A stretch of DNA of 64,000 nt from Symbiodinium natans (GCA_905221605.1 CAJNDS010002167.1:143323-207322), one strand, 5' to 3'; shown: positions 9,206 to 18,838, counted from the first letter of the stretch. Notes: generated by a model not told the origin, from the letters alone. A program made the numbers and translations.

Positions 9206-11834
9206 GAGAACTAGCGCTACTATGAAATAATAATGGTGGCCATGATTCCTGCGCGTGCTGCATGATCATCTCTTGCACTGCGAGGTCGGCGAAGGTGTGG
9301 TCATAATACATGTTGCGAACACGCCTGACGTTCTCGGTCTTTCCAATGCTGTCCAAGTTCACATAGACCGGACCGGATGCCTTCAGCACCAGCCGGATAT
9401 GCTTGTCGATGTGGCTGAGACTACAACTCAAAGCCGGAGTAATGGTGCTTCGAAGAATCTGACAGCTTTCACGCAAGTATTTCTCCTGCACCGTTTGCTG
9501 AGATGCTGCAAAGTCGTATAGGGCCAACACCACCTTCGTTTGCTTGGTGCCGGAACATATGTACTGATTTTTCCGCGTGTGGTGCTTTGTGATGTGGGTT
9601 CGCAATTGTCTTAGCTGCTTGAAAGACCGAAAAGGACAAAATGGACACACAGTACGCCCTTCTGTCCGATAACTCTTCTTCGAAAGATCACTCATGACAT
9701 CTGCGACCTCTTCAGACATGGCATCCAGAATTCCATCAGACACACACAAGGTGTCGTCCTCGTCCAGCAAAATCACAGCAGAAGAGCATCGACGAGTAAA
9801 ATCTTCAGACTCTTCGTCACTAGACATATCATCGTCGTGAGCTCCTGCTTGTAGATCCAGCAGAATCGCTGCAACTTTTTGCTCATCTTTCGACTTCGCT
9901 TGCCAGAATGTTGCGACGGTGGGGACGTCGAATCCGACGCAGACAGCGTTCCGGAAACTGTTGTATGGCAGCCTTCTGTATGTAGAGCCGTCAAACACAG
10001 AAGCGTAGCTGCAGTCCGCACTCAGTTGCACTGCGACGCAGTGAGGTCGTCCAGCATTTTCCGAGTGTAAAATGAAAGACTTGACTGCGGGAGGAGGCAA
10101 GCCATCGCAACACGACAGAGTGATGCCAAGCGCCTGAGCAGTTTCGCCATACTTCCTGTGCTTGGCGGCACGGTCGCCTTCCTGCGGTGCTTCTTTCTTA
10201 AGCATTGCCTCCACTCCAGATCTGATGGAGGCGAAAGCGTGCCACATTGCACAAGGAACACAGTTGCCGTCCTCCGTCAAGATTGGTGGCATGGTGCTGA
10301 TGCTTGATTCTGACTCGCAAGCTTGGCGTATGCTTTGCAAAACTGTCTTGTGCGTCTTCCGAACGATTTTCACGTTGAACGTTGTCTCTTGCGATATGTG
10401 AGCGCTACAGTCTTTTGTAAAAGCATCCACATCAGGAATGACATCCGTGCTCACGCGCAAGCCATCGAAATGAAGCGAGACATGATCAGGCTTGATCTTG
10501 CTCACGTGAGCTGCCCAAACATCCAGTATCCAATCTTCGACACATGTCCACATGAGACTGAAAATTGTCGCGCTCGGAAAAGTTTTAGTGACGTTCTCTG
10601 CCAAAGACAAATAATCCTCATGCAATAGATTGCATGCAATCCATCTGCAGTATAGGGAAAGCCTTTGTAGTTTCTTCGCAGTCTCGTTGTCTTTGCAAGA
10701 ATCCGGCGGGTTTCCACCATTCAGGACCTTGTTGATTGCTTCCTTGCCTTCTGAAAAGTTCAAGCCCAGTTTCTCGATCACAGACTCGCGTTGCGTGAGC
10801 AGCTCGTGGAGAAATGTTTTCAGTTCGTCAGGTAGAGGAGGCTTCGGCTTCAGTTTTTCCAGCAACTGATGCAGGATGGAGACACAGCAGTTTGAAATAT
10901 CCAGATCCATTGTGTGTCCGTCCAAAATTATCGCCTGCAGCCTTCGTGAGGATGTCTGAGCATTTCCAGCATGAGAATACTTTCTGCCTTGCACAGATAA
11001 CTGCACTTCTTCGGAGTAGTGATACTCCACCTGCTTGATCACTTGTCCTTGCACTTCTCGAACATCGGCGATGTCATCACCAGAAGTCTTCTCCTTCAAT
11101 CGTCGCTTGCTGCCTAACATCCTCTGGACATCATCTTCGTGCGAGGCAAGTTTGTCTAGCTTTGCCTGAGTCTTTCGAATGAGATCTGCAGTTGCTGCAG
11201 TTTTTCTGCCAGCTTTAGCTTTCTGCGGTGACCTCAGCGCCTTCAGGACTGCTGCGTAATATTCTCGGAATGTCTCAGCATTTTTGGCACGCGACAGGTG
11301 TTTGTAAGCGTAGTCTCGAAGTTTGGCAACGTCATATTTTTCCGTGAAGATCATCTGCTGCTCGTCAGGGTTTTTCTTGCAAACTTCCTGAAGTGTCTGG
11401 TCAAACTTGATCTTTGGTATATACGCGCCAGACTTCTTCTTGCTGGTCTTATGCTTGATAATACCTTCCACCATGAGATCTTCTGGTATCAGCTTGGACC
11501 ACAGATTGTCTTTCGGAAGATTCGGAACCTGAACGTCTTTGAAAGACATAGCTTTGAACTGGTGATAAGTCAACGTCTCCGATCCAGACTCAAGCAGCTT
11601 TTTTATCAAGAACTCCTGAAGCCGAGTCCAACTGCTCGCTTCTGCATCCTGATTTTTCTCACTGTCTTCTTCTGTGGCTATCACAGCTGCTAGTCCTGCT
11701 TCGGTTTGCTCGTGACGCTGTCTGATTGGAAGATCGCAGGCAAGACGCATTGAATCTTCGGTGAGATACATATCACCACCGTTCACGTAATCTGATAACA
11801 CTCTTCCAGGCTGTGTTCTGCTTCGAAAGCCCAT
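9198..11834 (-). CDS. Primase/polymerase-palm-like + OTU-like + C2H2 multidomain protein
   Basis: This is the largest frame, 878 residues, with a true ATG. Residues 1-270 are charged and helical. Residues 280-500 resemble the primase/polymerase module often fused to D5/SF3 helicases in large DNA viruses and related elements: GRKYSHAG, then an hDhD-type acidic pair in TMDLDISNCCVSIL (D310/D312), a Leu-rich helix, NKVLNGGNPPD, and LHFDGLRV (D457). Residues 520-630 carry TEDGNC (C525) and PHCVAVQL (H598), the Cys and His spacing of OTU-like cysteine proteases. Near 730-752 is CPFC..THITKHH, a C2H2 finger (C730, C733, H747, H751). An acidic linker lies between. It overlaps the helicase frame by 52 bp and the transposase frame by 8 bp, each in a different phase. 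The primase and OTU calls are motif-based and not searched. Confidence 0.55.
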   Translation of the reverse strand: MGFRSRTQPGRVLSDYVNGGDMYLTEDSMRLACDLPIRQRHEQTEAGLAAVIATEEDSEKNQDAEASSWTRLQEFLIKKLLESGSETLTYHQFKAMSFKDVQVPNLPKDNLWSKLIPEDLMVEGIIKHKTSKKKSGAYIPKIKFDQTLQEVCKKNPDEQQMIFTEKYDVAKLRDYAYKHLSRAKNAETFREYYAAVLKALRSPQKAKAGRKTAATADLIRKTQAKLDKLASHEDDVQRMLGSKRRLKEKTSGDDIADVREVQGQVIKQVEYHYSEEVQLSVQGRKYSHAGNAQTSSRRLQAIILDGHTMDLDISNCCVSILHQLLEKLKPKPPLPDELKTFLHELLTQRESVIEKLGLNFSEGKEAINKVLNGGNPPDSCKDNETAKKLQRLSLYCRWIACNLLHEDYLSLAENVTKTFPSATIFSLMWTCVEDWILDVWAAHVSKIKPDHVSLHFDGLRVSTDVIPDVDAFTKDCSAHISQETTFNVKIVRKTHKTVLQSIRQACESESSISTMPPILTEDGNCVPCAMWHAFASIRSGVEAMLKKEAPQEGDRAAKHRKYGETAQALGITLSCCDGLPPPAVKSFILHSENAGRPHCVAVQLSADCSYASVFDGSTYRRLPYNSFRNAVCVGFDVPTVATFWQAKSKDEQKVAAILLDLQAGAHDDDMSSDEESEDFTRRCSSAVILLDEDDTLCVSDGILDAMSEEVADVMSDLSKKSYRTEGRTVCPFCPFRSFKQLRQLRTHITKHHTRKNQYICSGTKQTKVVLALYDFAASQQTVQEKYLRESCQILRSTITPALSCSLSHIDKHIRLVLKASGPVYVNLDSIGKTENVRRVRNMYYDHTFADLAVQEMIMQHAQESWPPLLFHSSASSLV

Positions 11835-12670
11835 TGTATCCGGAGTCCAGCTATAGATGCCTGCGACATCAAAAAAAACTTGGCAAGTGTCGGATCGCTT
11901 TCAAAGATGCCGTCAAGCTCGTGGTCGGGGTACCTCTCCAAGAACTTCTTCGCAACGAACCTGGCCTTGACTTTCCAGACGAACGCTCGTCGCAGCATGG
12001 AATTGAAGTTTCCTAAGTGAACGCCCACGAATTTCATGAGGCGGTTAACTTCCAGCCTCTTCCATCCGACTATCGAAAACATTCGAGTAGTGTAGCCATA
12101 AGGCTTGCGGCCCATAATCCCATCGCCCGACATTGTCTTTTTGTACAGATCCGTGTGGAGCTTCTTCGAGGACTCAGGCGCTTCCTGACCTGTGATGATG
12201 AAGCATCGAGCAAGCGTCTCCACCTGTTTACGGATCTCTTCTTCCATGTACCAAAGATTTGGATCAAATAGGCAATGGTTATGTTTGTACATCTCGGCCA
12301 GATGCAAGGAATACAGGCTTTGTCCAACACCACCTGGCGAGATGCCTATGAAGCAGCGATCAACGTTATAGCCTCGCTTTGCTATCGCCAATGCTGCCTG
12401 GCAGCAAACGAAGACGTTGTGGTTCGCCCAGAAGGTTTGCCTGTAAAAGCGATGAAGTTTCTCTTCAACGCACTGCAGGACGGGATCGAGCAGAGAATGG
12501 GGCACATACACATAGCAGTTATTGAAGGGACCTTTCGGCACTGGCGTAATTGAAAGTGATGAGTCGGCTTTGTCGTACGCAAAGCATATGTCGTCGTAGC
12601 ATATGGCGGGCTGACGCTGGTCCTCCGTCTCACACCACTCTACGATGAGGGATATCATTCTGGTGTGCAT
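11783..12670 (-). CDS. SF3 (D5-like) helicase domain with altered Walker A
   Basis: This frame has 295 residues with an ATG at 12668-12670. The superfamily 3 signature is clear: a Walker A-like GISPGGVGQS (109-118), a hydrophobic Walker B strand CFIITGQEAPES (about 156-167), the SF3 B' motif SGDGIMGRKPYGYTTRMF (181-198), and a sensor-1 Asn in KRLEVNRLMKF (N209). Such helicases unwind DNA during viral and plasmid replication. The invariant Lys of Walker A is Gln here (Q117), so ATPase activity may be lost or altered. In known primase-helicases the primase usually precedes SF3, but here SF3 lies upstream of the primase-like module. The frame overlaps the nuclease frame by 41 bp. Confidence 0.7.
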   Translation of the reverse strand: MHTRMISLIVEWCETEDQRQPAICYDDICFAYDKADSSLSITPVPKGPFNNCYVYVPHSLLDPVLQCVEEKLHRFYRQTFWANHNVFVCCQAALAIAKRGYNVDRCFIGISPGGVGQSLYSLHLAEMYKHNHCLFDPNLWYMEEEIRKQVETLARCFIITGQEAPESSKKLHTDLYKKTMSGDGIMGRKPYGYTTRMFSIVGWKRLEVNRLMKFVGVHLGNFNSMLRRAFVWKVKARFVAKKFLERYPDHELDGIFESDPTLAKFFLMSQASIAGLRIQWAFEAEHSLEECYQIT

Positions 12671-14183
12671 AATGCTTCAGACAGAATGCCAATTTGAACA
12701 CATCGTCAGCCTTGTCCGTTGTCCATGAGCCTGAACTGTCCTGGTCCTGTCTGTTTGCAGCAACGGCCATCACGTCATCAGCCGGCTCTGGATCGTCTAG
12801 TCTGTTTTCTACCTGAATGCTGTTCGGACGCCTCGCAGCAGCTTGCCTGCAAGCTAAGAAAAAGTCTGAGTCTGAGACATAATTTTGCTTGTCGGCGACG
12901 ACTGCGTTCGCAACACTGTCGCCATCTTTGCGCACAGACGGTCGCAATCTGCGAAACACGCCCTCCAAGATCGTGAAAAATGAGCCAAGTCGGTGCAGGA
13001 CTGCCTCGGGAGGTATGCCCGAAAACGGCAAGAAACTGCCGTCGTCATTGTAAATGTATAAACATCCCTTGTGAACTCTCATGTGGCGGCCCCCTTCGAT
13101 CATCCAGGACAATGCAGCAGCGTCGGCCAGCATGGGTTTTGGCGGCACTCTGCCTTCGGCTATTGCTGCTGCCACTGCGATGATTCTCCGCAACTCCTCG
13201 CTTGTATCGGGGAACCGCGCCGCCAGCGTGTTCAGCATGGACTCCGTCTGCACTCTGATGTAGGATCGGTCCTGCTTGACGTCTGGATCGTAAGTACTGA
13301 GCACAGAAGAAATCTTCTTACTGCACAAGGCAAAGGTATCGGCAAACTGCTGCGCAGACGCTTCTGCTCCTGGTAAGAGGCGTCTTTTTTTTGCTGCAGG
13401 GGGAACATGTTCATCCAACATATTGTGCAACTGGCTCATGAGCTGACGCACTTCCTCGTCATCGTCGCGCTCCAGTTGCGACGCTTGGTCTGTGGAGTGA
13501 ACTACTCTAAATGGAACAGTAGCAGGTAGCTCCTGTGGACCTTCCCCTTGGAGTGCAGCTTGACTTCGTGCCACTGGTTCGCTCGGGCATTGATTTCCCC
13601 AAACCGCACCGTCTGCGTGAAGGTCTTCATCTTCCGACTCCATCTGATGGAAAGTTGGCGAGTGAGCCTTGCTTTGCTTCCTTTGGTCGCGTCTGACTGA
13701 CATGAGCTTTCCCACAGTTTCTTGCATGTCTGGAACTAGATCCACGAAGGGTTCTTTGGTTGCATTTGCTGCAGTAGAAACAACCATCATGGACATGATA
13801 TCCTTCTCGTAGTACTTGGTAAGTATCCACTTGTACATGTTCAACTGCAGCCTGTAATGCTCGCCTTGGCAGTCAGGTACGCTGGACAAGGGGCCGCTCA
13901 TGAGCTTGCCGTAGCCGTTATATTTTTCTGGAAGCTTTTTAGATCTCTTCCAGTCGACGAGCACCAGCTTGTCGTCTTCCTGATCCACAAAGACTGCGTC
14001 GATGGAACCAGCCACGTCTTCGTCAATTGCATAGATCGTCCACTCTGTGCGAAATATTCGCAGCTTTGGAAATTCGCTAACAGTGTCAGAAAGAAACGCA
14101 AGCACATCGACAGCTCTTCGTGCAGTGATTTGGGTATCACGTCGAAGCCGTTCAAGACGTGCTCGAACATGGCATGCATCCAC
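12630..14183 (-). CDS. PD-(D/E)XK nuclease, core and C-terminal part
   Basis: The frame encodes up to 517 residues. The catalytic core is visible near its start: VAGSIDAVF (D62), LVLVDWKRS (D77, K79) and QLNMYKWIL (Q113, Y117), which are motifs II, III and QxxxY of RecB/Cas4-like PD-(D/E)XK nucleases. Motif I (GTWMHAMFE) is not in this frame but in the overlapping upstream frame at 13898-14542, so a frame change is needed to make the whole domain. The remaining about 380 residues are charged and not recognised, and they lead into the SF3 helicase frame. The nominal Met is only the first Met of this frame and not a likely start. The role proposed is DNA end processing for the element. Confidence 0.65.
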   Translation of the reverse strand: MDACHVRARLERLRRDTQITARRAVDVLAFLSDTVSEFPKLRIFRTEWTIYAIDEDVAGSIDAVFVDQEDDKLVLVDWKRSKKLPEKYNGYGKLMSGPLSSVPDCQGEHYRLQLNMYKWILTKYYEKDIMSMMVVSTAANATKEPFVDLVPDMQETVGKLMSVRRDQRKQSKAHSPTFHQMESEDEDLHADGAVWGNQCPSEPVARSQAALQGEGPQELPATVPFRVVHSTDQASQLERDDDEEVRQLMSQLHNMLDEHVPPAAKKRRLLPGAEASAQQFADTFALCSKKISSVLSTYDPDVKQDRSYIRVQTESMLNTLAARFPDTSEELRRIIAVAAAIAEGRVPPKPMLADAAALSWMIEGGRHMRVHKGCLYIYNDDGSFLPFSGIPPEAVLHRLGSFFTILEGVFRRLRPSVRKDGDSVANAVVADKQNYVSDSDFFLACRQAAARRPNSIQVENRLDDPEPADDVMAVAANRQDQDSSGSWTTDKADDVFKLAFCLKHYAHQNDIPHRRVV

Positions 14184-14542
14184 GTGCCGGCGGTTGAAGC
14201 CCTCAGTGCGTTGTCACTCCATGTCTGCATGATCTCACTGTCCGTTAGCACGAACTCTTTCACCAGATCTTCCCAGACGCTGCTCTTGTGCTTTAGAAGC
14301 TGCAGCTCGTGGCACAAATCCGATCGAGTAGTCGTTGCGTCAGCCAGAAGCGACAACAACTTGGCCGTTTCATCTTGTGAGCAGTTGCCTACGAGAACTT
14401 TGATAACGGCGATGTTGTACTCATCTGTCATGTACTCTGGGCGTGGCCAATTCTTGCCAGTCTTCATTGTTGTGATGGCAAGGCTTGGATCAAATTCTTC
14501 TGCGTGAGAATGAATCAAAGTCGTGACCTGATCAAGTTTCAC
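13898..14542 (-). CDS. PD-(D/E)XK nuclease, N-terminal part with motif I
   Basis: The frame has 214 residues. TAGTWMHAMFEHVL (G119, T120, H123, E127) is the classic GT..H...E motif I of RecB-family nucleases. The following helix ELSMCLRFFLTLLANF continues in the other frame as DVLAFLSDTVSEF, so the true product switches phase around 14085-14115. The frame has no ATG start (GTG). An upstream TAA followed by ATACAG|AGC suggests an exon boundary near 14553. The 286 bp overlap with the next frame is mostly out-of-frame reading on either side of the switch. Confidence 0.55.
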   Translation of the reverse strand: MKLDQVTTLIHSHAEEFDPSLAITTMKTGKNWPRPEYMTDEYNIAVIKVLVGNCSQDETAKLLSLLADATTTRSDLCHELQLLKHKSSVWEDLVKEFVLTDSEIMQTWSDNALRASTAGTWMHAMFEHVLNGFDVIPKSLHEELSMCLRFFLTLLANFQSCEYFAQSGRSMQLTKTWLVPSTQSLWIRKTTSWCSSTGRDLKSFQKNITATASS

Positions 14543-15140
14543 GCAGCTCTGTATCAGGAATTATTTTGCTTGCCAAGACACATTATTCATAAATGCATTC
14601 AAGCCGCACTGGTGTCTATCTTCTTCTCATCGAAGAAGTACAAGTGTCCATCTGCTTGAAAACACAATCTCGCGTCGGAAGGATGAGAATTGAGTTCGGC
14701 CAGCCACGTGCACGCAGTCAGATGATCTGGATTTGTGATTTCCGGATGATCAGGCAGTTGGAAAATTGGCGTCTGGGGCTCGGTAACATCAAGAACGCTA
14801 CCGACGAGAAGCGGAAGAGGAGCCTCCCACCAGCCTCAGTGGTGTATCGACAGCGAGCGTGCGTGACAGGATAATACGCCGAGAGTACTGCTGCAACATA
14901 ATGAATGCGAAAAGTCAAAATCAAACAGTATGTGTGATAGTGTTCGCGCAATTTTGCGTGAAAGGCACGACCGAAAGCAGATTCGCTATTCTGCTCCACG
15001 TCCATTTCGTCCAACGACCCACCGCAGTAATCCTGACATAGCATCGCATCGACTCAACGCGAGCTTGAGCAGAAAAGATCTATATTCCTGCGCGACTCAT
15101 CAACTAACGGCGTAAAACAACATATATATGATCATGTCTG
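14543..15140. other. Gap between element cluster and zinc-finger gene
   Basis: Only short competing frames are present. The minus strand has an AG acceptor candidate near 14553. I see no repeat or RNA gene. It may contain an intron or a 5' region of the cluster. Confidence 0.4.
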
Positions 15141-16580
15141 CTACGCGATGCACCTGGTTGATTCGAAGGAAATACATGAATGCATCGAAGGGTCTCTGCT
15201 GCGTACGTTCAGCGAGTGGACGAAGCAAGTGTGGTAGTCTCTTCGGAAGAGCAATCTCCAGTTGAACTGATAAGGCTTACTTTCTGACAGCGACACCCGC
15301 GCAGTTGCTGAGCTAGAACTGATAGCGTGTGAGTCTCCTGGACTTGTTAATATTAAAGCTTGCGGACAAAACATATACTCAATGAGTACAAACAACATCA
15401 CAAGATCGTTATGACTGTAGTAAAGTCCTCTTCGATACGCGTCCAGGACGACCGCGTCAATCATAGCGTCCTCCGATCCACCCAAGTAATCGCTCAACTG
15501 CATGACGCAATGCGGACATCGTCTTGACGGCGATCGCTCGCAGTGCGTGCTGCAGATCCAGGTGTTGCAAAGGGGGCAAACACTCCATCTCGGTCTGTCC
15601 AAAGGATAGTATCGATTACAAATGCCGCATTGTATCTGAGAGTTCAGCTGAATAGGCGAGGACAGCGGCAAGAAAAGTGGAGCTGGAATGTATCGTCCCC
15701 GACCGAAGGCCATGAAGACGACGTCGGACAGCGGCGGCGCTGCACCGTTGACGTGCTCTTGCCGCAGTCGACAATGAGAAACCCCTTCTCCGTTGAGTGC
15801 TATCGCAAAATTGCGATCGTTCCAGCGGATCTGAAAGGTATTAATAGCATTTGGCCGAGGGGCATGTCTGCTCGCAGATCTATGGGGCATGACAGGGTGC
15901 TGGTTAACGCCCATTGACCAGGTAATTGTGTCTTGAAACACATTATCTATTCGGCAGTACGATTTCCGTTCACCTCGAAATTCTTTAACACCCACGTACA
16001 GACCTCGCACATCGTCAGGCAAGAATACATGGAAATCAGCGCAGCCCATCAAGGGTGCCGTGGAAATGCAGCCAAACTTGAAGCTGTTGAAAGCAATCTG
16101 AGGTGGAAGGGCTTCTACGTTCCAGCACAGTCTCACATTCTGAGGTATGTTCAGAAACATTGAAAGCTGATGTAGGTTCACGGATATGCTCCGAGCCGTA
16201 GCAACAAGAGCTGCCATGGATCGAAGTCTTTGCGTCACCAGTAGATCCTGCTGATTGTCGAGATCTACATCTCTGTTGTCCCAGTTACGTTTCCGACGTG
16301 TAGATGCCAGCATTGACGTTGAAGTTGCTGCCAGAATATGTAAGTACCGATAGTCGCAAAAGTAAAGAGGCAATGACGTCAACACTTCCAATGGAATCGC
16401 TGCTTGAGCGTCACACCTTCCGCTGTGAGGCTTTCTGTTGCCGCCGGCAAGATAGTCTCTTCCACACCGACTGCTCGCTGCTTTCTCCAGCACTGACACA
16501 GACAATAAGTTGGGCCGCAAAGGCTGTGGTTGCTGCAGACTCTCTCGGTGACAGAGTGAAGCAGCGTCAGAACCGCCCAA
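15141..16580 (-). CDS. RING/treble-clef-like zinc-finger protein
   Basis: The frame is about 479 residues and stays open upstream without an ATG; the nominal start is TTG, so the 5' exon is missing. Residues 160-300 are a beta-rich Gly/Phe/Trp region (DFHVFLPDDVRGLYVGV, IRWNDRNFAIALNG), perhaps a SPRY/lectin-like sandwich. Residues 318-358 hold a Cys/His cluster, C-x2-C-x13-C-x2-C-x4-C-x2-HC-x7-C-x2-C, compatible with a RING or related cross-brace zinc domain. A hydrophobic helix (LVMLFVLIEYMF) follows. The combination suggests an E3-like or element-encoded regulator. Function is not proven. It lies immediately upstream of the element cluster on the same strand. Confidence 0.55.
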   Translation of the reverse strand: MGGSDAASLCHRESLQQPQPLRPNLLSVSVLEKAASSRCGRDYLAGGNRKPHSGRCDAQAAIPLEVLTSLPLYFCDYRYLHILAATSTSMLASTRRKRNWDNRDVDLDNQQDLLVTQRLRSMAALVATARSISVNLHQLSMFLNIPQNVRLCWNVEALPPQIAFNSFKFGCISTAPLMGCADFHVFLPDDVRGLYVGVKEFRGERKSYCRIDNVFQDTITWSMGVNQHPVMPHRSASRHAPRPNAINTFQIRWNDRNFAIALNGEGVSHCRLRQEHVNGAAPPLSDVVFMAFGRGRYIPAPLFLPLSSPIQLNSQIQCGICNRYYPLDRPRWSVCPLCNTWICSTHCERSPSRRCPHCVMQLSDYLGGSEDAMIDAVVLDAYRRGLYYSHNDLVMLFVLIEYMFCPQALILTSPGDSHAISSSSATARVSLSESKPYQFNWRLLFRRDYHTCFVHSLNVRSRDPSMHSCISFESTRCIA

Positions 16581-16645
16581 GAAATCTCTTGCAGCGGTGG
16601 GACGATGCCATCTGCGAACTGGAAGTTTTGCGATGTTTGACCTAA

Positions 16646-17277
16646 GTAACGTTATGTATTTCGTTCAAAGGTTAGACGCAATGACAGTCGAACAAATGTA
16701 TTCCAAGACGCACGTCCGAAGTCAAGTTCTGTTGTCGAGACCACCTGTCAGCTGCTAGGAATTGCAGAAAGCTAAATTATAACATCTAGCTTCCAAGTAA
16801 AGAGCGCGCGCACAAATGTATTAAGTACATACCCTTGACAAGAAGCCTTCTTCGAATCGCAGTCTCAACGTGCACTTCAGCTGTGGCAGTGAACGCAGTA
16901 GGTGACCTTGGAATGCGAACATGCCGCTTGACCTTCAAGGCGTTTGCTACGAATCCATGTTGAGAAGCATTGTTGGGCTCGTGTCTGCGACGCTAGCGCC
17001 GATTGCCTCGGCTTCCAGTCGCGACCTCAGAATACGATCGGAGGATTAAGAATGCTTATATCGGTATGATTGCAGAGAAGCATTGCGGCGCATTCAAGTT
17101 CAAATCTAACATGATGAATACACTATAAAATGTACGCAGTACCTTGCGTCAGTGCTTCATCTATGTCAGGATGCATTTTCGGACTGGCAGGAGCGACGCC
17201 AACGTCGATTTCGTCGGAATCAATCGTCGACCTTAAAATATAAATATGACGCTCGTTATTTACCGCAACATATCAGG
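16646..17277. other. Probable intron or intergenic
   Basis: No frame of quality is present on either strand. Several minus-strand GT and AG candidates flank it, fitting an intron between the 17278-17646 segment and the zinc-finger gene, but I cannot show they are one gene. Confidence 0.35.
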
Positions 17278-17646
17278 TTAGTCTGACTCAGGCCTTGTGT
17301 CGGATGATGTTGACGTGGCCATAATCTTGAAGTACTCGTAGAACAGGTTCCATGATTCTGAGATGCTATCTGTCCAGAAAGCAGTTTTCCATGTAGGGCA
17401 GTAGAGCATAGCGCCAGGAAAACCTCGTGGAAATCCTAGCGTTCTCAGCACTGGGTGTTGAGGATGCAACTCCCAGGCTTCTGGGCATGATTCTGCCACA
17501 TCTTCGTGATTTGCTGGTGGAGCAATGCCTTGTTTCCTGCGCACCACAGCCCAATCATTGTTGACTCTCCATTCTATGTGCGGCGCAAGCCGGAATGGTG
17601 CGAAATCAGCGGGAATCTTGTATGAAGAAATCTTCGCCTGAAGCAC
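17278..17646 (-). CDS. Putative terminal exon, unknown protein
   Basis: The minus frame of 122 codons ends in TAA and is preceded by CTTCAG|GCG, a good acceptor. The product is protein-like, rich in Trp and Pro (FRLAPHIEWRVNNDWAVV, FPGAMLYCPTWKTAFW) and ends with an acidic/Ser tail. No family is recognised. There is no ATG, so it would be the last exon of a spliced gene. Confidence 0.45.
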   Translation of the reverse strand: MLQAKISSYKIPADFAPFRLAPHIEWRVNNDWAVVRRKQGIAPPANHEDVAESCPEAWELHPQHPVLRTLGFPRGFPGAMLYCPTWKTAFWTDSISESWNLFYEYFKIMATSTSSDTRPESD

Positions 17647-17701
17647 GTCCCACCACGCAAAATAGTATCAGCTACAACTCATCGCTCACTGTCACGTCTA
17701 A

Positions 17702-18065
17702 GGATGTGAGTCCTGCCTTTCCGGTGGAGCCTGTGGATGGTGATGCTTGGGCGCAAGTCGATGAGCGCGCCTGTGTTAAACGTAGTTTTGTCATGCGTTA
17801 CGTCTAATTGCTTTTGTTCTTTGCGTCTAAGGGTGTGAATCCTGCCTTTCCGGCGGAGCCTGTGGATGATGCTGCTTGGGCGCAAGTCGATGAGCGCGCC
17901 TGTGTTAAACGTAGTTTTGTCATGCGTTACGTCTAATTGCATTTGTTCTTTGTGTCTAAGGGTGCGAATCCTGCCTTTCCGGCGGAGCCTGTGGATGATG
18001 CTGCTTGGGCGCAAGTCGATGAGCTCGCCTGTGTTACAAGAAGTTTTGTTATGCGTTATGCTTAA
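17702..18065 (-). repeat. Three 129 bp tandem repeats (43-codon period)
   Basis: AAGGRTGTGARTCCTGCC starts near 17700 and recurs every 129 bp, about 2.8 copies, over 90% alike. The period is a multiple of three, and a minus frame runs through all copies with 43-residue units (RPSSIIHRLRRKGRI..LDVTHDKTTFNTGALIDL). The Arg/His-rich sequence could be a translated repeat, but the same units also carry GT/AG sites and may be intronic. Confidence 0.75.
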
Positions 18066-18823
18066 ATGTATTCATTCTTTGTGTTTGCTTACAGTGAAAT
18101 ATGCATGAGTCGCGTAAATGCACACGCCAAAAGGCCTCGCTTTCTCCGGTCGCACTGAAGTAAGCCTGATCGCTTTGACTTGCACCTTTAGCATACATGC
18201 GTACGGACACGATAACCGCTAAGTATAGCGCCTCGGTCATGCCGGGAATCTCAAAAACGTCTTGGAGAGTCCATGTTTTCGGACATGACATCAGGTCGTC
18301 ACGCATCATGTCCTTCATCCACTGCCTTACGAAAAAGAAGCGATCACAAACAGCTACTGAAGCAGGTGAGAATTCCGTGCGCACGCTGTTATTTTAACAT
18401 GAACTGAGTCTAGCAGCTCAAAACCGGATCCGAGATAATCAGTCGTGGGCAAGTCGCAGTTCCTGTCAGAGAGTGCCTGGCAGAATTTACTGATAAAATC
18501 TAAGCAGAACATTTGAAACTTAAGGCAGACCTGAAGTCGATATACGATGTGCGCGTTGTTGCTGTTGAAGTACACGACTCCAGTTGAGGGACACAACCAC
18601 CAGGCAGCCTGGCATAATGTAAAGAAACATGTGAAGAGGCGATCCGAGATCGTACAAACGCCTTCAACGTGTCGAGCGGAAGTGCTCGGCGCCACTTGTG
18701 ACGTCGATTGCCGAAGTTAATGGCATAGCCGTCTTCGTTACAGCGGATTGGTATGAAGTGATCGCGATCACCGACAATGTAGTCGCCGTGTTCCGACATG
18801 TCTTTGGACTCCACCTCGACCAA
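18049..18823 (-). pseudogene. Gene fragment(s) in several frames
   Basis: Three overlapping minus frames look coding in successive parts: an acidic start with DGYAINFGNRRHKWRR (about 18700-18823), then LFTCFFTLCQAAWWLCPSTG..FNSNNAHIVYRLQ (about 18400-18640), then CPKTWTLQDVFEIPGMTEAL (about 18100-18384). Reading them as one product requires frame changes or short introns. The family is not recognised. Either a spliced gene with compact introns or a decayed copy would fit. Confidence 0.4.
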
Positions 18824-18838
18824 CTCCTTCCTTGGCTG

